Source of the DNA: Chara braunii | Taxonomy: Eukaryota > Streptophyta > Charophyceae > Charales > Characeae | Direction: 5' to 3' | Length of the DNA: 20,029 nt | Assembly: GCA_003427395.1 (NCBI GenBank) | Contig: BFEA01000351.1 | Location: 120,127 to 140,155 of the forward strand | Shown here: in pieces, positions 1 to 8,240 of the stretch | How the letters are laid out: every line of letters begins with the position of its first letter | How positions within the stretch are numbered: the stretch's first letter is position 1 | Notes under the pieces: generated by a model | The model's input: the letters and a program-made list of their open reading frames with translations, nothing else | What the model was told of the DNA's origin: nothing | The model's database searches: none | Position numbers and translations under genes: made by a program

Positions 1-100
1 TAGACTAGCAAAGTACAAAACCAGTAGGTTAATTGACTCCTATGGGTGCATATGCACACCTGCATTCTATAATTATTATAATCAGAACCAAGAGGAAGGT

Positions 101-415
101 ATGTACCTAGTTTATATTTATGAGAAAGGGGAGGCCGTTAAAACACCCCCAAAGATAGAGAACATCGTCGCTAAGTACCCTGATCTGTTTGAGGAGCCTN
201 CAGGAGTCGTAGACAGGGAGGTTGTTCATGCCATAGAGATCATCCCAGGTAGCAAGACACCTAAGGGGAAAATCTATAGGATGACTCCAACCGAGTTGGA
301 AGAGCTTCAGCGACAACTGGAAGAGCTCACAGAGAAGGGCTGGATACGGCCTAGCACCTCCCCCTTTGGCTCACCAGTATTATTTGTCCCAAAGAAAGGG
401 GGAATACTAAGGATG
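101..415 (+). pseudogene. Ty3/gypsy reverse transcriptase, N-terminal (fingers) part
   Basis: This is the start of the RT domain. It contains YPDLFEE, then HAIEIIPGS, the region aligning incoming primer-template (YRMTPTELEELQRQLEEL), and GWIRPSTSPFGSPVLFVPKKGG, the last two being hallmark Ty3/gypsy RT block 1 motifs. One N at base 200 hides a residue. The ATG at 101 is only the first in the frame; in a complete element this would be internal to a polyprotein, so no real start codon is expected. The frame is lost after LRM at about 410-430, where the conserved CIDYR-type motif should follow, consistent with a small deletion. The sequence resumes in another frame at 433 with AITVKN. Confidence 0.9.
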
Positions 416-432
416 ATTATAAAGGCCGCAAT

Positions 433-951
433 GCCATCACTGTTAAGAATGCAGAGCCTCTACCATGCATCGACTACCTATTGGATAGGGTGCAGTGATG
501 TAGGTACTATACAAAGATAGACTTAAAATCCGGCTACCATCAAATTGCTATAAGACCAGACGATCAACACAAAACCGCATTCCAGACCAGGTACGGTCTA
601 TACGAGTTTGTGGTGATGCCTTTCGGCCTTTGCAATGCGCCGGGAACATTCCAGCACGCCATGAATAGGATCTTTCATGACTACTTAGATAAGTTTGTCG
701 TCGTGTACCTCGATGACATACTTATCTTTAGTAAGACTGTCGAGGGACATGCTCAACATGTAGACAAGGTACTTTCACTCCTTCGGCAACACAAGTATAA
801 GATAAACTCAGAAAAATGCGAGTTTGGTCGCACTCGAATCTTTTACTTGGGTCATGAAGTTTTCGCGGATGGGATTAGGCCTGAAGATGTGAAGGTGGCT
901 AGCATACGTGACTGGCCACGACCCTAGTCTGTAACAGCGGTCAGATCATTC
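433..951 (+). pseudogene. Ty3/gypsy reverse transcriptase, catalytic palm
   Basis: This is the polymerase core, in the frame beginning at 433. It shows KIDLKSGYHQI (first catalytic Asp, about 514-546), KTAFQTRYGLYEF, VMPFGLCNAPGTFQ, and YLDDILIFS at about 707-733 carrying the two catalytic aspartates. KCEFGRTRIFYLGH follows. The domain copies the element's RNA into cDNA. Two stop codons interrupt an otherwise continuous frame: TGA at 496-498, just before YYTKIDL, and TAG at 925-927 after DWPRP, where family members often have Gln (a CAG to TAG change). The catalytic residues are intact, so decay is recent enough to leave the domain fully recognisable. Confidence 0.93.
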
Positions 952-1800
952 TTGGGAATGTGTGGTTATTACCGCAACTTCGTAAAAAATTATAGTACAA
1001 TCGCATCTCCCTTGACTGATCTAACTCGACTTGATACGCCATGGGACTGGATCGACGAGTGTGAGGCAACTTTCAAGCGTTTGAAGCATGCTCTCACGCA
1101 CCATAAGGTTCTCATGGTACACGACCCGCAAAGGCCGTTCGTTGTAACCACTGACGCAAGCCAATACGACATTGGCACAGTGCTGGCTCAGCAGGAAGGG
1201 AAGAAGTTGAGATCGGTCGAGTATATGAGCAAAAAAATGTCATCAAAGAAGTTGGCAAAGTCCACCTACGAAAGGGAAGTCTACGCCCTCTACAACGCAC
1301 TTGTCCACTGGAGGCGCTATCTGTTAGGAAGGTTCTTCTATTTGAAAACTGACCATCAGACCCTCAAGTGGATCAAGACACAACCAGTTCTCTCCGATGC
1401 ACTCAAACACTGGATTGAAGTCATAGATCAGTATCACTTCAAACTAGACTATGTGAAGGGAGAGTACAACAAGGTTGCAGATGCATTGTCTCGTAGGGAA
1501 GATTACCTAGGTGCGCTGATTTATGAGTTTGGCCTTTCTGAGGACGTTACTCGATCCTTGGGGGAAGCCTACAAGGAAGAACCCATCACGATGGACATCA
1601 TCAACAAACTGGAGGCCAAAGACAAGGCCACCACTGACGAGTTTGTGATGGTGGATGGGTTACTCTTTCTTGAGAAGGCAGGGTTTAAAAGTTTAGTTGT
1701 TCCATCTAGGGAAATTTTGCGTAGTTTATTCTTAGGTGAGTGCAAGACGCAACGGGACATTTCGGCTATAAGAAGACTAGTGTTAATTAAGTACAACGAT
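952..1800 (+). pseudogene. Ty3/gypsy RT connection, RNase H and start of integrase
   Basis: Opens with the RT thumb/connection motif FLGMCGYYRNFVKNYS. The RNase H domain follows: TDASQYDIGTVLAQ (first Asp), STYEREVYAL (Glu), LLGRFFYLKTDHQTLKW (second Asp) and VADALSRR (last Asp). It degrades the RNA strand of the RNA-DNA hybrid during cDNA synthesis. After about residue 190 comes the tether, then the start of the integrase N-terminal zinc finger. The histidine pair of that HHCC finger is not readable (LGECKTQRD appears where an H-containing motif is expected), and the frame shifts between about 1745 and 1805. The frame stays open to 1968, but beyond 1805 it is out of register with integrase. 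Confidence 0.92.
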
Positions 1801-1805
1801 TTTGG

Positions 1806-3053
1806 TGGCCTAACATGCTGGACGATGCAAAGAAGTACGTACAGACCTGTTAGGTCTGTCGGCGGGACAAACCGTGAACTCAAGCTCCGCTTGGGTTACT
1901 CAAGCCTCTACCCATTCCTGTTGGCCCGGGGCAGAGTATCTCCATGGACTTCATGGATACGCTTGTGACCAGCAAGAATGGCAAGAGGCACATCTTCATC
2001 ATAGTTGATAGGTTCACTAAGTTTGCTAGACTAATTGCCATGCCGGAGACCGCCAGGACTGAACACGTCATCAAGTTATTCATGGATAACTGGGTGAGAG
2101 AGTTTGGGCTGCCAAAGACGATCATTAGTGATAGAGATGTGTGTTTCACAAGCGATATGTGGAAGAAGGCCGCTGAGCAGATTGGCAGCCAGCTCCAAAT
2201 GACTTCTGGGAATCATCCCGAAGCCAATGGGCAGGCCGAACAGATGAACCAGGTGGTGCAGCATCTGCTGATGCATTATATTAAGCCCAGCCAAGATGAT
2301 TGGGATGAGAAGTTACCTCTCATCGCCAGTCTGTACAATAATGTTGTATACAGCACCACAGGGGTCACCCCGAATCAGCTGCACCCTGGGGGGAAGCCTA
2401 GATCTGCACTAGACTTCCTCCTTCATGAAAACCGACCTGCTGCAACTCCTCGAACAATTGAATTTGGTGTCCAGTACGAGAAGTTGCTGCAGCAAGCTAT
2501 CGAGAACATCAAGAAGTCTCAGAAAGCAATGATTGCTTCTGGAAACAAGCATCGCCGACAGTCCATATTTCAAGTAGGGAAACGTGTCTGGGTTAAGGCT
2601 AGTGAACTGGGACAAGAGTTCGGCATCTCTAGGAAACTAATGCCTCAGTACTTCGGTCCCTGGGAAGTCCTGGATGTTGTGGGTAGTGAGATGGATGGTC
2701 CCTCGTACGTTGCTCGTATCCCTGGTCACTTACGCACTTACCCTGTTTTCCACGCCTCAAAGGTCGCTCCTTTCGCTGAGACAGAACAGCTCCCATCACG
2801 GAGATCTATGCTGCCCCCAACCATGGATGGCCACGTGGACGTCAACGATATCTTGGAGCACAACGACATGCCTGTTCCCAAGCCAGTTGGCAGGGGTAGA
2901 CCGCCTAAACCTGCAAGGGAGTACAGAGTATGGTTCAAGCATCATACGGATCCTAAGGAAGATCGATGGTTTACGAGGGAGGAAGTAGTCAAGACAGCTC
3001 CTCAGATCGTGGCCGAGTATGAGAAGAAACTGAAGGGGACGGCACCAGTATGA
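1806..3053 (+). pseudogene. Ty3/gypsy integrase core and chromodomain-like C-terminus
   Basis: Integrase inserts the cDNA into the chromosome. WPNMLDDAKKYVQTC and VC at 1806-1859 give the CC half of the zinc finger; a TAG at 1851-1853 sits between the two cysteines, and a TGA follows at 1875-1877. The DDE core is then open from about 1944: SMDFMDTL (D), IISDRDVCFTS (D) and NGQAEQMNQ (E). A GPY/F-type module is visible as QYFGPWEVLD with YPVFHASKVAPF. The last 60 residues (DVNDILEHND, then EYRVWFKHHTDPKEDRWFTREEV) resemble the chromodomain that chromoviruses use to target heterochromatin. The stop is at 3051-3053. Domain length and order are normal for the family. Confidence 0.92.
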
Positions 3054-3113
3054 AGCATCTTAGTGGACTTTCGAAGATAAGGAGTCAAGACAGCTCCTCA
3101 GATCGTGGCCGAG
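2988..3113 (+). repeat. 31-bp direct repeat at the end of the Ty3 coding region
   Basis: A 31-base stretch in the last codons of the polyprotein (2988-3018) recurs perfectly at 3083-3113, just after the stop codon. After the second copy the sequence turns into unrelated GC-rich DNA. The repeat marks either a local duplication or a rearranged junction between the retrotransposon and the next sequence. Confidence 0.9.
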
Positions 3114-3172
3114 CCCTCACGGGGCCCTATCAGATATCACATATTCTGGCCAGAGGCCCCAGCAAGCCAAGT

Positions 3173-3195
3173 GCCCGCCCTAAGTGAAGGCGGGC
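3173..3195. repeat. GC-rich hairpin, 7-bp stem
   Basis: GCCCGCC at 3173-3179 faces GGCGGGC at 3189-3195 across a 9-base loop. It is the first of three GC-rich inverted repeats in this stretch. Confidence 0.75.
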
Positions 3196-3310
3196 CTGAA
3201 TATTCATCAGAGGCCAAAATTCGACATTTTCATATGTGGGTATTCAGGCTCTTGCAGCAAGCCAGTTGGCTGAGTGGACGTGAGCCTCACTAAGCTGCGT
3301 CGTACAGTTG

Positions 3311-3338
3311 GCCCAGGCCTTGGCAGTTGCGCCTGGGC
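3311..3338. repeat. GCCCAGGC hairpin, copy 1
   Basis: GCCCAGGC at 3311-3318 pairs perfectly with GCCTGGGC at 3331-3338, with a 12-base loop. The same stem word is reused at 3486-3519. Confidence 0.8.
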
Positions 3339-3485
3339 ACATACACACAAAGCAGGGCCGATACATCATGAAGCGGCCACCAGCCTATGCAAAAGCAGTA
3401 CTGTCGACGCACCTACCCCAGGGTCCTGCACAAATGCAGCAAACGGCCCAAGTCCGGAGACTCAGGTCGTGCCCAACCGTAAAGG

Positions 3486-3519
3486 GCCCAGGCCCTCAAC
3501 TGAAGTCTCGGGCCTGGGC
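3486..3519. repeat. GCCCAGGC hairpin, copy 2
   Basis: GCCCAGGCCC at 3486-3495 pairs perfectly with GGGCCTGGGC at 3510-3519 across a 14-base loop. The stem contains the 8-base word of the hairpin at 3311-3338, while the loop sequence is unrelated. Confidence 0.8.
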
Positions 3520-4310
3520 GCCGGAACTGAGGCCCAACCAGAAGCTACTGGAAGCTTCCAGCCAGGCCACACGCAGCATCCAGGCTGCCACTTCCATATA
3601 GGAAGTGAGGCAGCCCAGGCCAGGCATTCTGGCCCGCGCAGGCAATGCGGTTACGCTGCTGCACTGCTGCATAGGATGCTGCGCTGCGGCCAGTGCGCTA
3701 GCGGGGCGCATTGAGGTGAAGTGGTGCGCTGGCGGCCAAAGCCGGGCTGCTGGGCGCAAGGGGGTAAGAGGCGGCGATCTGGTGGTCTTCAGGGAAGGAG
3801 GCGAGTGTGTGGGTTGTCAAGGTCTGATGAGGGTGATGAGATACGTACCTGGTGCATGAAGAGAGGTCGGCTATGTTGTTGACATCATGTACATTGGTCT
3901 TCGAGAGTCGAAGTGAGCCTGTTGCGTGAACACAGCTGTAGGTAGGATAGTTGAGTAGAGTAGGTTAGGCACTGGGCGCCAGACAGAGAGGAGCGACTTT
4001 GGATACTGTGTTGGTGTGGCCTGCGGGCTTGAACATTGGCTCATTACTTCATTGTATTGCTCTATTTGGACGGATTCTCGGTGCATCTGTGCTCTCTGCT
4101 TGTACACGACTACTTGGACATCTGTGTGATTTCGCAACTTGGTTTTCTGTATATTGTTCACACTCATACTGCTTGCACTTCCCTCTTTTTTGACCCGCCT
4201 GGTTTTGCTGGGCGATGCCCCCCAGACCAGCTGGCATGGGCATGCCTGCCCGGGCGACCGCCCAGCCTAGCCGGGTGGTCCAAATGACCCAAAAAAAGAA
4301 AAGAACACTG

Positions 4311-4866
4311 CCACCCCCCAGTGTTGCACCCCCGACGGCTGGCGGCCCTTGACTGGTCAGCTGTCGACCCGCCGACCGATCGGCTGGTCGGCACCTACCG
4401 GTCGGGGGTCGTCGGCACCGCGCAAAAAAAAATAAAAAAAAAATAAAAAATCTTTTCTTTTTTTTGGGGGGGGTTCAGATCCCCTAGTAACACCACCAGT
4501 ACCCCCATAGCGGCATCCAATACCCCCATACACCCCCCCAACACCCCCAAAGCCCCCCCAACACCCTCATTACCCTCCCCAATCCCCCCTATACCCACTT
4601 ATACCCCCCTATACCCCCCTATACCCGCCCTATACTCCGACCCCAACCCCCCATACCCCCCCCTATCCCCAAAAGTTTCTCAGCGAATTTGGGCTGTACT
4701 CAGCAAGCGCAGTACATCCCCCAACTCAGATTTGAAAAAAAATCAGTGGATGGTTGTTTTCTGACTGGTCGGCAGACCGCCGACCGGTCGTCCCTACTGG
4801 TCGGCTGCAATACGGTCCGCGGTCAGGATCGGCTGTCGGCAGGGATGCAAACCTGGCCACCCCCCA
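4311..4866. mobile_element. Probable non-autonomous DNA element (MULE-like foldback)
   Basis: A perfect 10-bp direct repeat, CCACCCCCCA, occurs at 4311-4320 and 4857-4866. Just inside it, both ends are GC-rich and inverted relative to each other. The left end from about 4325 (TTGCACCCCCGACGGC) and the complement of the right end (TTGCATCCCTGCCGAC) match at about 18 of 26 positions. Both arms are packed with CGGTCGG/CCGACC words and each is followed inward by an A/T-rich stretch. A 9-11-bp duplication with long degenerate inverted ends is the Mutator-like pattern. There is no transposase. The surroundings are C-rich, so the flanking repeat could be chance; treat the assignment as tentative. 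Confidence 0.4.
4488..4672. repeat. C-rich tract with decamer units (G-rich on the minus strand)
   Basis: About 185 bases consist largely of runs of four to seven C separated by AACA, ATA or TATA. From about 4588 to 4635 it becomes a short tandem array of a roughly 10-bp unit, CCCCTATACC. The complementary strand has many GGGG runs and could form G-quadruplexes; the C strand could form i-motifs. No gene is present. Confidence 0.85.
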
Positions 4867-5176
4867 AAAAAGAAAGCCCAGGCCATCTAGCGGGACGGTT
4901 CACACATCAACTGTCAATGAGGGGTTGGTGTTGGGCGGTACTACATGGGGCGAGGCATAGTACGTAGACAGGATGGGACTATGAGGGCTGGACACTTCAC
5001 CATGGGGTACGTGAGCTGGGTGGTGCAAACGATTACTGGCCCCTGAAAAAAAAAAAAAAAAAAAAGAACGAAAGGCCAGACCGGTAGGTACCTGCAATCA
5101 CGTCCGAACCTCCATTCGGCGCTCACCCTAATGGAGCTGACCACAATTACGGCCAAAACTAGAGCACTTTCTTAAA

Positions 5177-5337
5177 CGGCCAAACACGGATGAATATGAC
5201 TGCAATCACATCCCGAGCTTTGTTTACTGTCGTTATGCAAGTATGCCCTCAGATGAGCCTGCTATGAACATCCCCCGAAGTGTGTAGGCCCTGCCCAGAA
5301 CGAATGGCCAAACACAAATGAATCTGACTGCGATCAC
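5177..5337 (+). repeat. Pair of 33-bp direct repeats
   Basis: 5177-5209 and 5305-5337 agree at 28 of 33 positions, sharing GGCCAAACAC and TGACTGC. A weaker echo (CTGCAATCAC) lies at about 5091-5100. Period is 128 bp. Confidence 0.8.
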
Positions 5338-5352
5338 TTCCAGAGGGTGGTT

Positions 5353-5396
5353 GCTGTTAGGGCTCGGTAAAACTGCTGTTAGGGCCCGGTAAAACT
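5353..5396 (+). repeat. 22-bp tandem repeat, two copies
   Basis: GCTGTTAGGG-led units at 5353-5374 and 5375-5396 are head to tail and differ at one position. Confidence 0.9.
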
Positions 5397-5836
5397 GCCC
5401 TCGCACCTACTATGCCTTTGTATTTGAGCGTTCGTGAAGCCCCCTGAGGAAACGACAAAACGCGACAGCGGGGCGAAAAGCAAAGGAGGATTCAACCAAC
5501 ACAGAGCCGCGCAGAAAAAAGAATTATCGCAACTGGAACGTTGCGTAGACCCCCGTGAGCGACCCACTTTGCACCGCCTCATGACAAAGAGGTCCCGAGA
5601 AAAGAAAAGTGAACCGATGTGTCGCGCGGCCACCCCATAAGACGACAAATACCAACTCAAACGTCCCCATGTAGTCCTCGCATTGCGGAACCTCTCGTGT
5701 GCCACGGCTTTTTCCTGGCCCTGCGGGGAGCGTCTCATGAGGACCACTTTAGTAGCATAGAGAGGGGGGGGGGAAATCTGAGGTAACGCGAGGTTGACAT
5801 TTCTCACGACAACTATAGCAAGATTGTTATTGATGC

Positions 5837-5920
5837 GTCCTCCAAAACATCCATTAAAACTGGAACGATACAGAGAAGCTTAGAATGGCCCCTCCACAAG
5901 GATGGCATGCATATATCAAG
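5837..5920 (+). pseudogene. U6 snRNA retropseudogene
   Basis: U6 snRNA is the catalytic RNA of the spliceosome. This copy starts with GTCC, continues with ACATCCATTAAAACTGGAAC, then GATACAGAGAAG containing the invariant ACAGAGA box, then TTAGAATGGCCCCT, CACAAGGATGGCATGC and a U6-like 3' end. The functional AGC triad is changed to AGA (TTAGAATGG in place of TTAGCATGG), and the 5' stem-loop is damaged. The copy ends in an A-rich run (5921-5938, A with a few G) instead of a T-run terminator. No clear U6 upstream element or well-placed TATA box is seen. These are the marks of an RNA copy inserted by a LINE, not a transcribed gene. Confidence 0.88.
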
Positions 5921-5938
5921 AAAAAAAAAGAAAGAAGA

Positions 5939-7182
5939 GAAGAAATTGTAATTGATGCTCTGCTGGTGGTGCTTGCTGAAATTCCTTTTCACGGCTTTTC
6001 ACACTGCCGCTTTGGATTATGACACTGCGCCTCTGGTTCCCTCGTTCACTTGTAAGTCTTATTACCGCTATACCCTTTCCTTTCTTAGAAAGTTCACTCC
6101 TTGTGTTTTAAAAGCAATATAAAAAGGGCCCGAGGACATCATCATGGAATCTTCTCGTCCGTCTTCTTCATTTTTTCTCAGTCTTGTTCTTCTTCAGAAT
6201 GAAAGGGTCGATAACATGCATGCAGCAGACAATCTGGCAACATACATGCAGAGCCCCCAACCCGATATGCAATGACTTGCTGTTTTCTGGTCGCCTGTAG
6301 CCTCTCTCTGTCGAGGTTGTACCATAGGTAGGGTAGATTCGTAATTTTGTTTGGCTGAGGGCTAACCGAGAGACCTACCTGTAGTGGAAATTCGTGAAGG
6401 ACACACCTGCAAATTTGGGAAAATACAGGCCTAACACTAACTGAATTTCCTACTGCTACCCTAACTGCGAATAGCAGGCCCCGGCTAACCCTAGGACAGA
6501 CAGGCCCTAAGGGCCTATGCTGATAGACGGTCCTATAGCCTATAGCCGGGTAAGGTAGAGGCCGAGAGGCCGAAACTGAATTGGTACCGGTCAGTCAGTC
6601 GGTCCGGTCTAGGTCGAGGCTAGGCTAGTTGTAGTCTATAGATAAGGGCACATCGGTTCAGGGATTTTGGCAGTTGTTACCGAGTACATCGCTGCTGCGC
6701 TACGCGTGAACCGGAAGTGGTGACGGCTCAGCATGGAAGGAGACAGGCAGAGCCAGACCTTTGGAGCGCCGGCCATAGCTGGGACCTGCTTTGTACTCTG
6801 CCAGCACGCAGGGGCTGACAGAGGTCTGGGCTATTGAGGTCTGCTGGAGGCGAGAGAAGTTGGTGCCCTGCTGGACCCTCCTCCGGAGTGGGGTTCCAGG
6901 GTAGTGGCGCTGCAGCCATAGCGGCAGCTTCTTCCTTAGAGGTCATCTTGTCAGGGTTTGGTGGCGCTGCTGCAGACTTCCACCCGGGAAGTCTTCCGAC
7001 ACTTCGTCATCATCAGATATTGTGGCCCTGGTCTTCTTCTTCATCCTCTGAGTGGCGCTTGGCCTCAGAGGCTTGTTTCAGGGTGGCGCTTCCCTTTGGA
7101 GGCTGTATCAGGGTGGTGCTTGATGTTTCGGGGGCTCAGGGGTGTTACGAGTGGCTAATCAGGGTTGGGGAGTGAAGCTGTA
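5939..7182. other. Non-coding region, no gene recognised
   Basis: No coding family is recognisable. 6460-6640 is rich in short palindromes (for example AGGCCCTAAGGGCCT at 6502-6516) and in CTATAGCC words. From about 6890 to 7165 a degenerate motif, CAGGGT followed by GGCGCT, recurs about five times, suggesting an old tandem family. Confidence 0.5.
6118..6126 (+). promoter_or_regulatory. TATA-box-like promoter motif
   Basis: CAATATAAAAAGGGCCC is a good TATA box in a GC-punctuated setting. About 25-35 bases downstream the sequence becomes pyrimidine-rich (CTTCTCGTCCGTCTTCTTC), as in plant 5' leaders, ending at TTCTTCAG, which resembles a splice acceptor. No credible coding region follows, so it may be a solo LTR or an orphan promoter. 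Confidence 0.35.
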
Positions 7183-7198
7183 GTACTGAGGTTATCCT
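7183..7198 (+). repeat. Target-site duplication, left copy (LINE 3' side)
   Basis: GTACTGAGGTTATCCT is identical to 19637-19652. It directly abuts the T-run at 7199 that is the complement of the LINE poly(A) tail. Confidence 0.92.
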
Positions 7199-7790
7199 TT
7201 TTTTTTACTTTTTTTTTTTCTTTTTTTCAAACACCCGGGGTGGTGCCAGGGGTGCTGATAAGAGCAGACACCTCTAGCACTCCCAGGGAGGCTCCATCTA
7301 TTGGTGGGGAGCGGCACCTGCTGGAAATCGGGTCCAGCGTCCCTGAACATTATAATGGTTTTCAAAACACTGTACTCCTGCCAGCATTGATTGCCCGGGA
7401 CACCGGGGATTAACTGTACAGGTAAACGTGCATCTGCTGGAAATCGGGTCCAGCGTCCCTAAATGTTCAAAACCGTATATTCCCGCCAGCAGTGATTGCC
7501 AGGGACACTTGTAATGGACAGGTTGCAGGCCGCCTCTTCAGTCTGCCTTAGACCGCCAGCTCTCTCGTCTCTCCTTAAGCCGTCGCTTCCTGTTCCTCAG
7601 GCTGTATTTCCGGGGTTGCCCAATCAGTCGGCACCTTACCATTGCATATCCACCATCGCCAGCTGGTGGGGCGGGAAGGGGTCGGGGAAGTCTGTGGCAG
7701 GTCGCAGCGGGATCTCCCGGCCCATAGTAGTCCAGTCTCTGAAACAGATCCAATAGTCTCTCCTGAATTCCTCCTGGTTTCCCTCCTAGG
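7199..7790 (-). other. LINE 3' UTR with poly(A) tail
   Basis: This is the non-coding end of the LINE. The tail (complement of 7199-7230) is A-rich, with a few interruptions. Upstream of it two homologous units of roughly 75-86 bases lie at 7317-7402 and 7433-7507. Both contain the complement of GGACGCTGGACCCGATTTCC and end in a GGGACAC/GTGTCCC word. The 53 bases whose complement is 7291-7343 reappear in opposite orientation at 10557-10609 in the nested element with four differences. This shows that the region is the 3' end recognised by this LINE's machinery. Confidence 0.75.
7317..7507 (-). repeat. Two-unit tandem repeat in the LINE 3' UTR
   Basis: 7317-7402 and 7433-7507 share CTGCTGGAAATCGGGTCCAG at one end and GCCAGCA.TGATTGCC followed by GGGACAC at the other; the middle differs by small insertions. 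Period is about 117 bp, twice the 58-bp period of the related motif in the nested element. Confidence 0.85.
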
Positions 7791-8240
7791 CGGGCTTGCC
7801 CTCCCATCTAACAAATGCGATCCAGCCCCCATTCTCACTGCCCAACCAGTCCCCGGAAAATTGGTGAATTGCTTGTGTAATGTCCTTTGCTGAATGATAT
7901 GACTCAAGTTGGGTTCACATTTTTTGCCAGTGTACCATGATTTCTCGTTGGATGTATTGCCTTATCATGTCTGTTGCCTCTTCCCCAGTTATGTGGACTC
8001 CCTCCATTTACCTGTATACAGCGTTTCCTCCAGAGGGTCCACATGATCGCTCTCCTTCCTAACTTGAACATGTTGTTTTCAAAGGTATTGTCGGAAGGGG
8101 AGGACCATGCCTCGCATAATATGGCCCGTGCCAGTGAGATTGAGTGCCCAACTGGGACCAGATCCTGTCCCACCATCGCCATGTGAGCACTGCCCCTGGG
8201 CATTGCATAAATATGTGCTCTATGGTTTCAAGCGGCGCGA
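7790..8240 (-). pseudogene. LINE ORF2, C-terminal end after the nested insertion
   Basis: The frame entering from 8235 reads ETIEHIFMQCPGA (complement of about 8190-8232). This is the HxxxC half of the zf-RVT-type zinc finger that closes plant and algal LINE ORF2 proteins, followed by WRWWDRIWSQ. Its CxxC partner, CKSC, lies on the far side of the insertion at 10674-10685. The rest (WTLWRKRCIQVNGG, then QYIQREIMVHWQKM in another frame) is typical of the weakly conserved tail. At least one stop and two frame changes occur before about 7790. Confidence 0.8.

Larger units (their letters stand above)
101..3053 (+). mobile_element. Ty3/gypsy retrotransposon pol remnant (chromovirus-like)
   Basis: The segment encodes, in order, reverse transcriptase, RNase H, integrase and a chromodomain-like C-terminus. 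This order defines Ty3/gypsy pol, and the chromodomain points to the chromovirus branch. Gag and protease are not seen: the window opens just before RT, and the first 100 bases show no protease motif. The frame changes at about 410-430 and again at about 1745-1805. In-frame nonsense codons lie at 496-498, 925-927, 1851-1853 and 1875-1877, so the copy is dead. Neither LTR is identified: no direct repeat brackets it here, and no tRNA-Met primer-binding site was found. Seen: motifs and breaks. Known: domain order of the family. Inferred: clade. Confidence 0.93.
3114..4190. other. Non-coding stretch, possible Ty3 3' region or LTR debris
   Basis: No protein of recognisable family is encoded here; several short open frames overlap on both strands with no consistent coding signal. 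The first 600 bases are rich in GGCC and GCCCAGGC words that form hairpins (listed separately). The second part (about 3850-4190) is ordinary mixed sequence. Its position directly downstream of a Ty3 pol makes LTR sequence plausible, but I could not identify a polypurine tract, TG...CA ends or a second copy. Confidence 0.5.
4867..5836. other. Non-coding region with poly(A) tract and short repeats
   Basis: A run of 20 A at 5046-5065 looks like the tail of a small plus-strand retroelement whose 5' limit I cannot place. A 33-base sequence at 5177-5209 recurs at 5305-5337 with five differences. A minus-strand open frame of 142 codons (5807-5379) matches nothing I recognise and has no supporting context, so it is not called as a gene. 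Confidence 0.6.

Noticed and set aside
46-57. 12-bp palindrome GTGCATATGCAC as a regulatory site
   Set aside because: Isolated short palindrome with no supporting context.
3114-4190. Ty3 3' LTR with defined ends
   Set aside because: No polypurine tract, TG/CA ends or second copy could be identified.
5379-5807. 142-codon minus-strand open frame
   Set aside because: No recognisable motif, no promoter or splice context; the composition fits chance opening.
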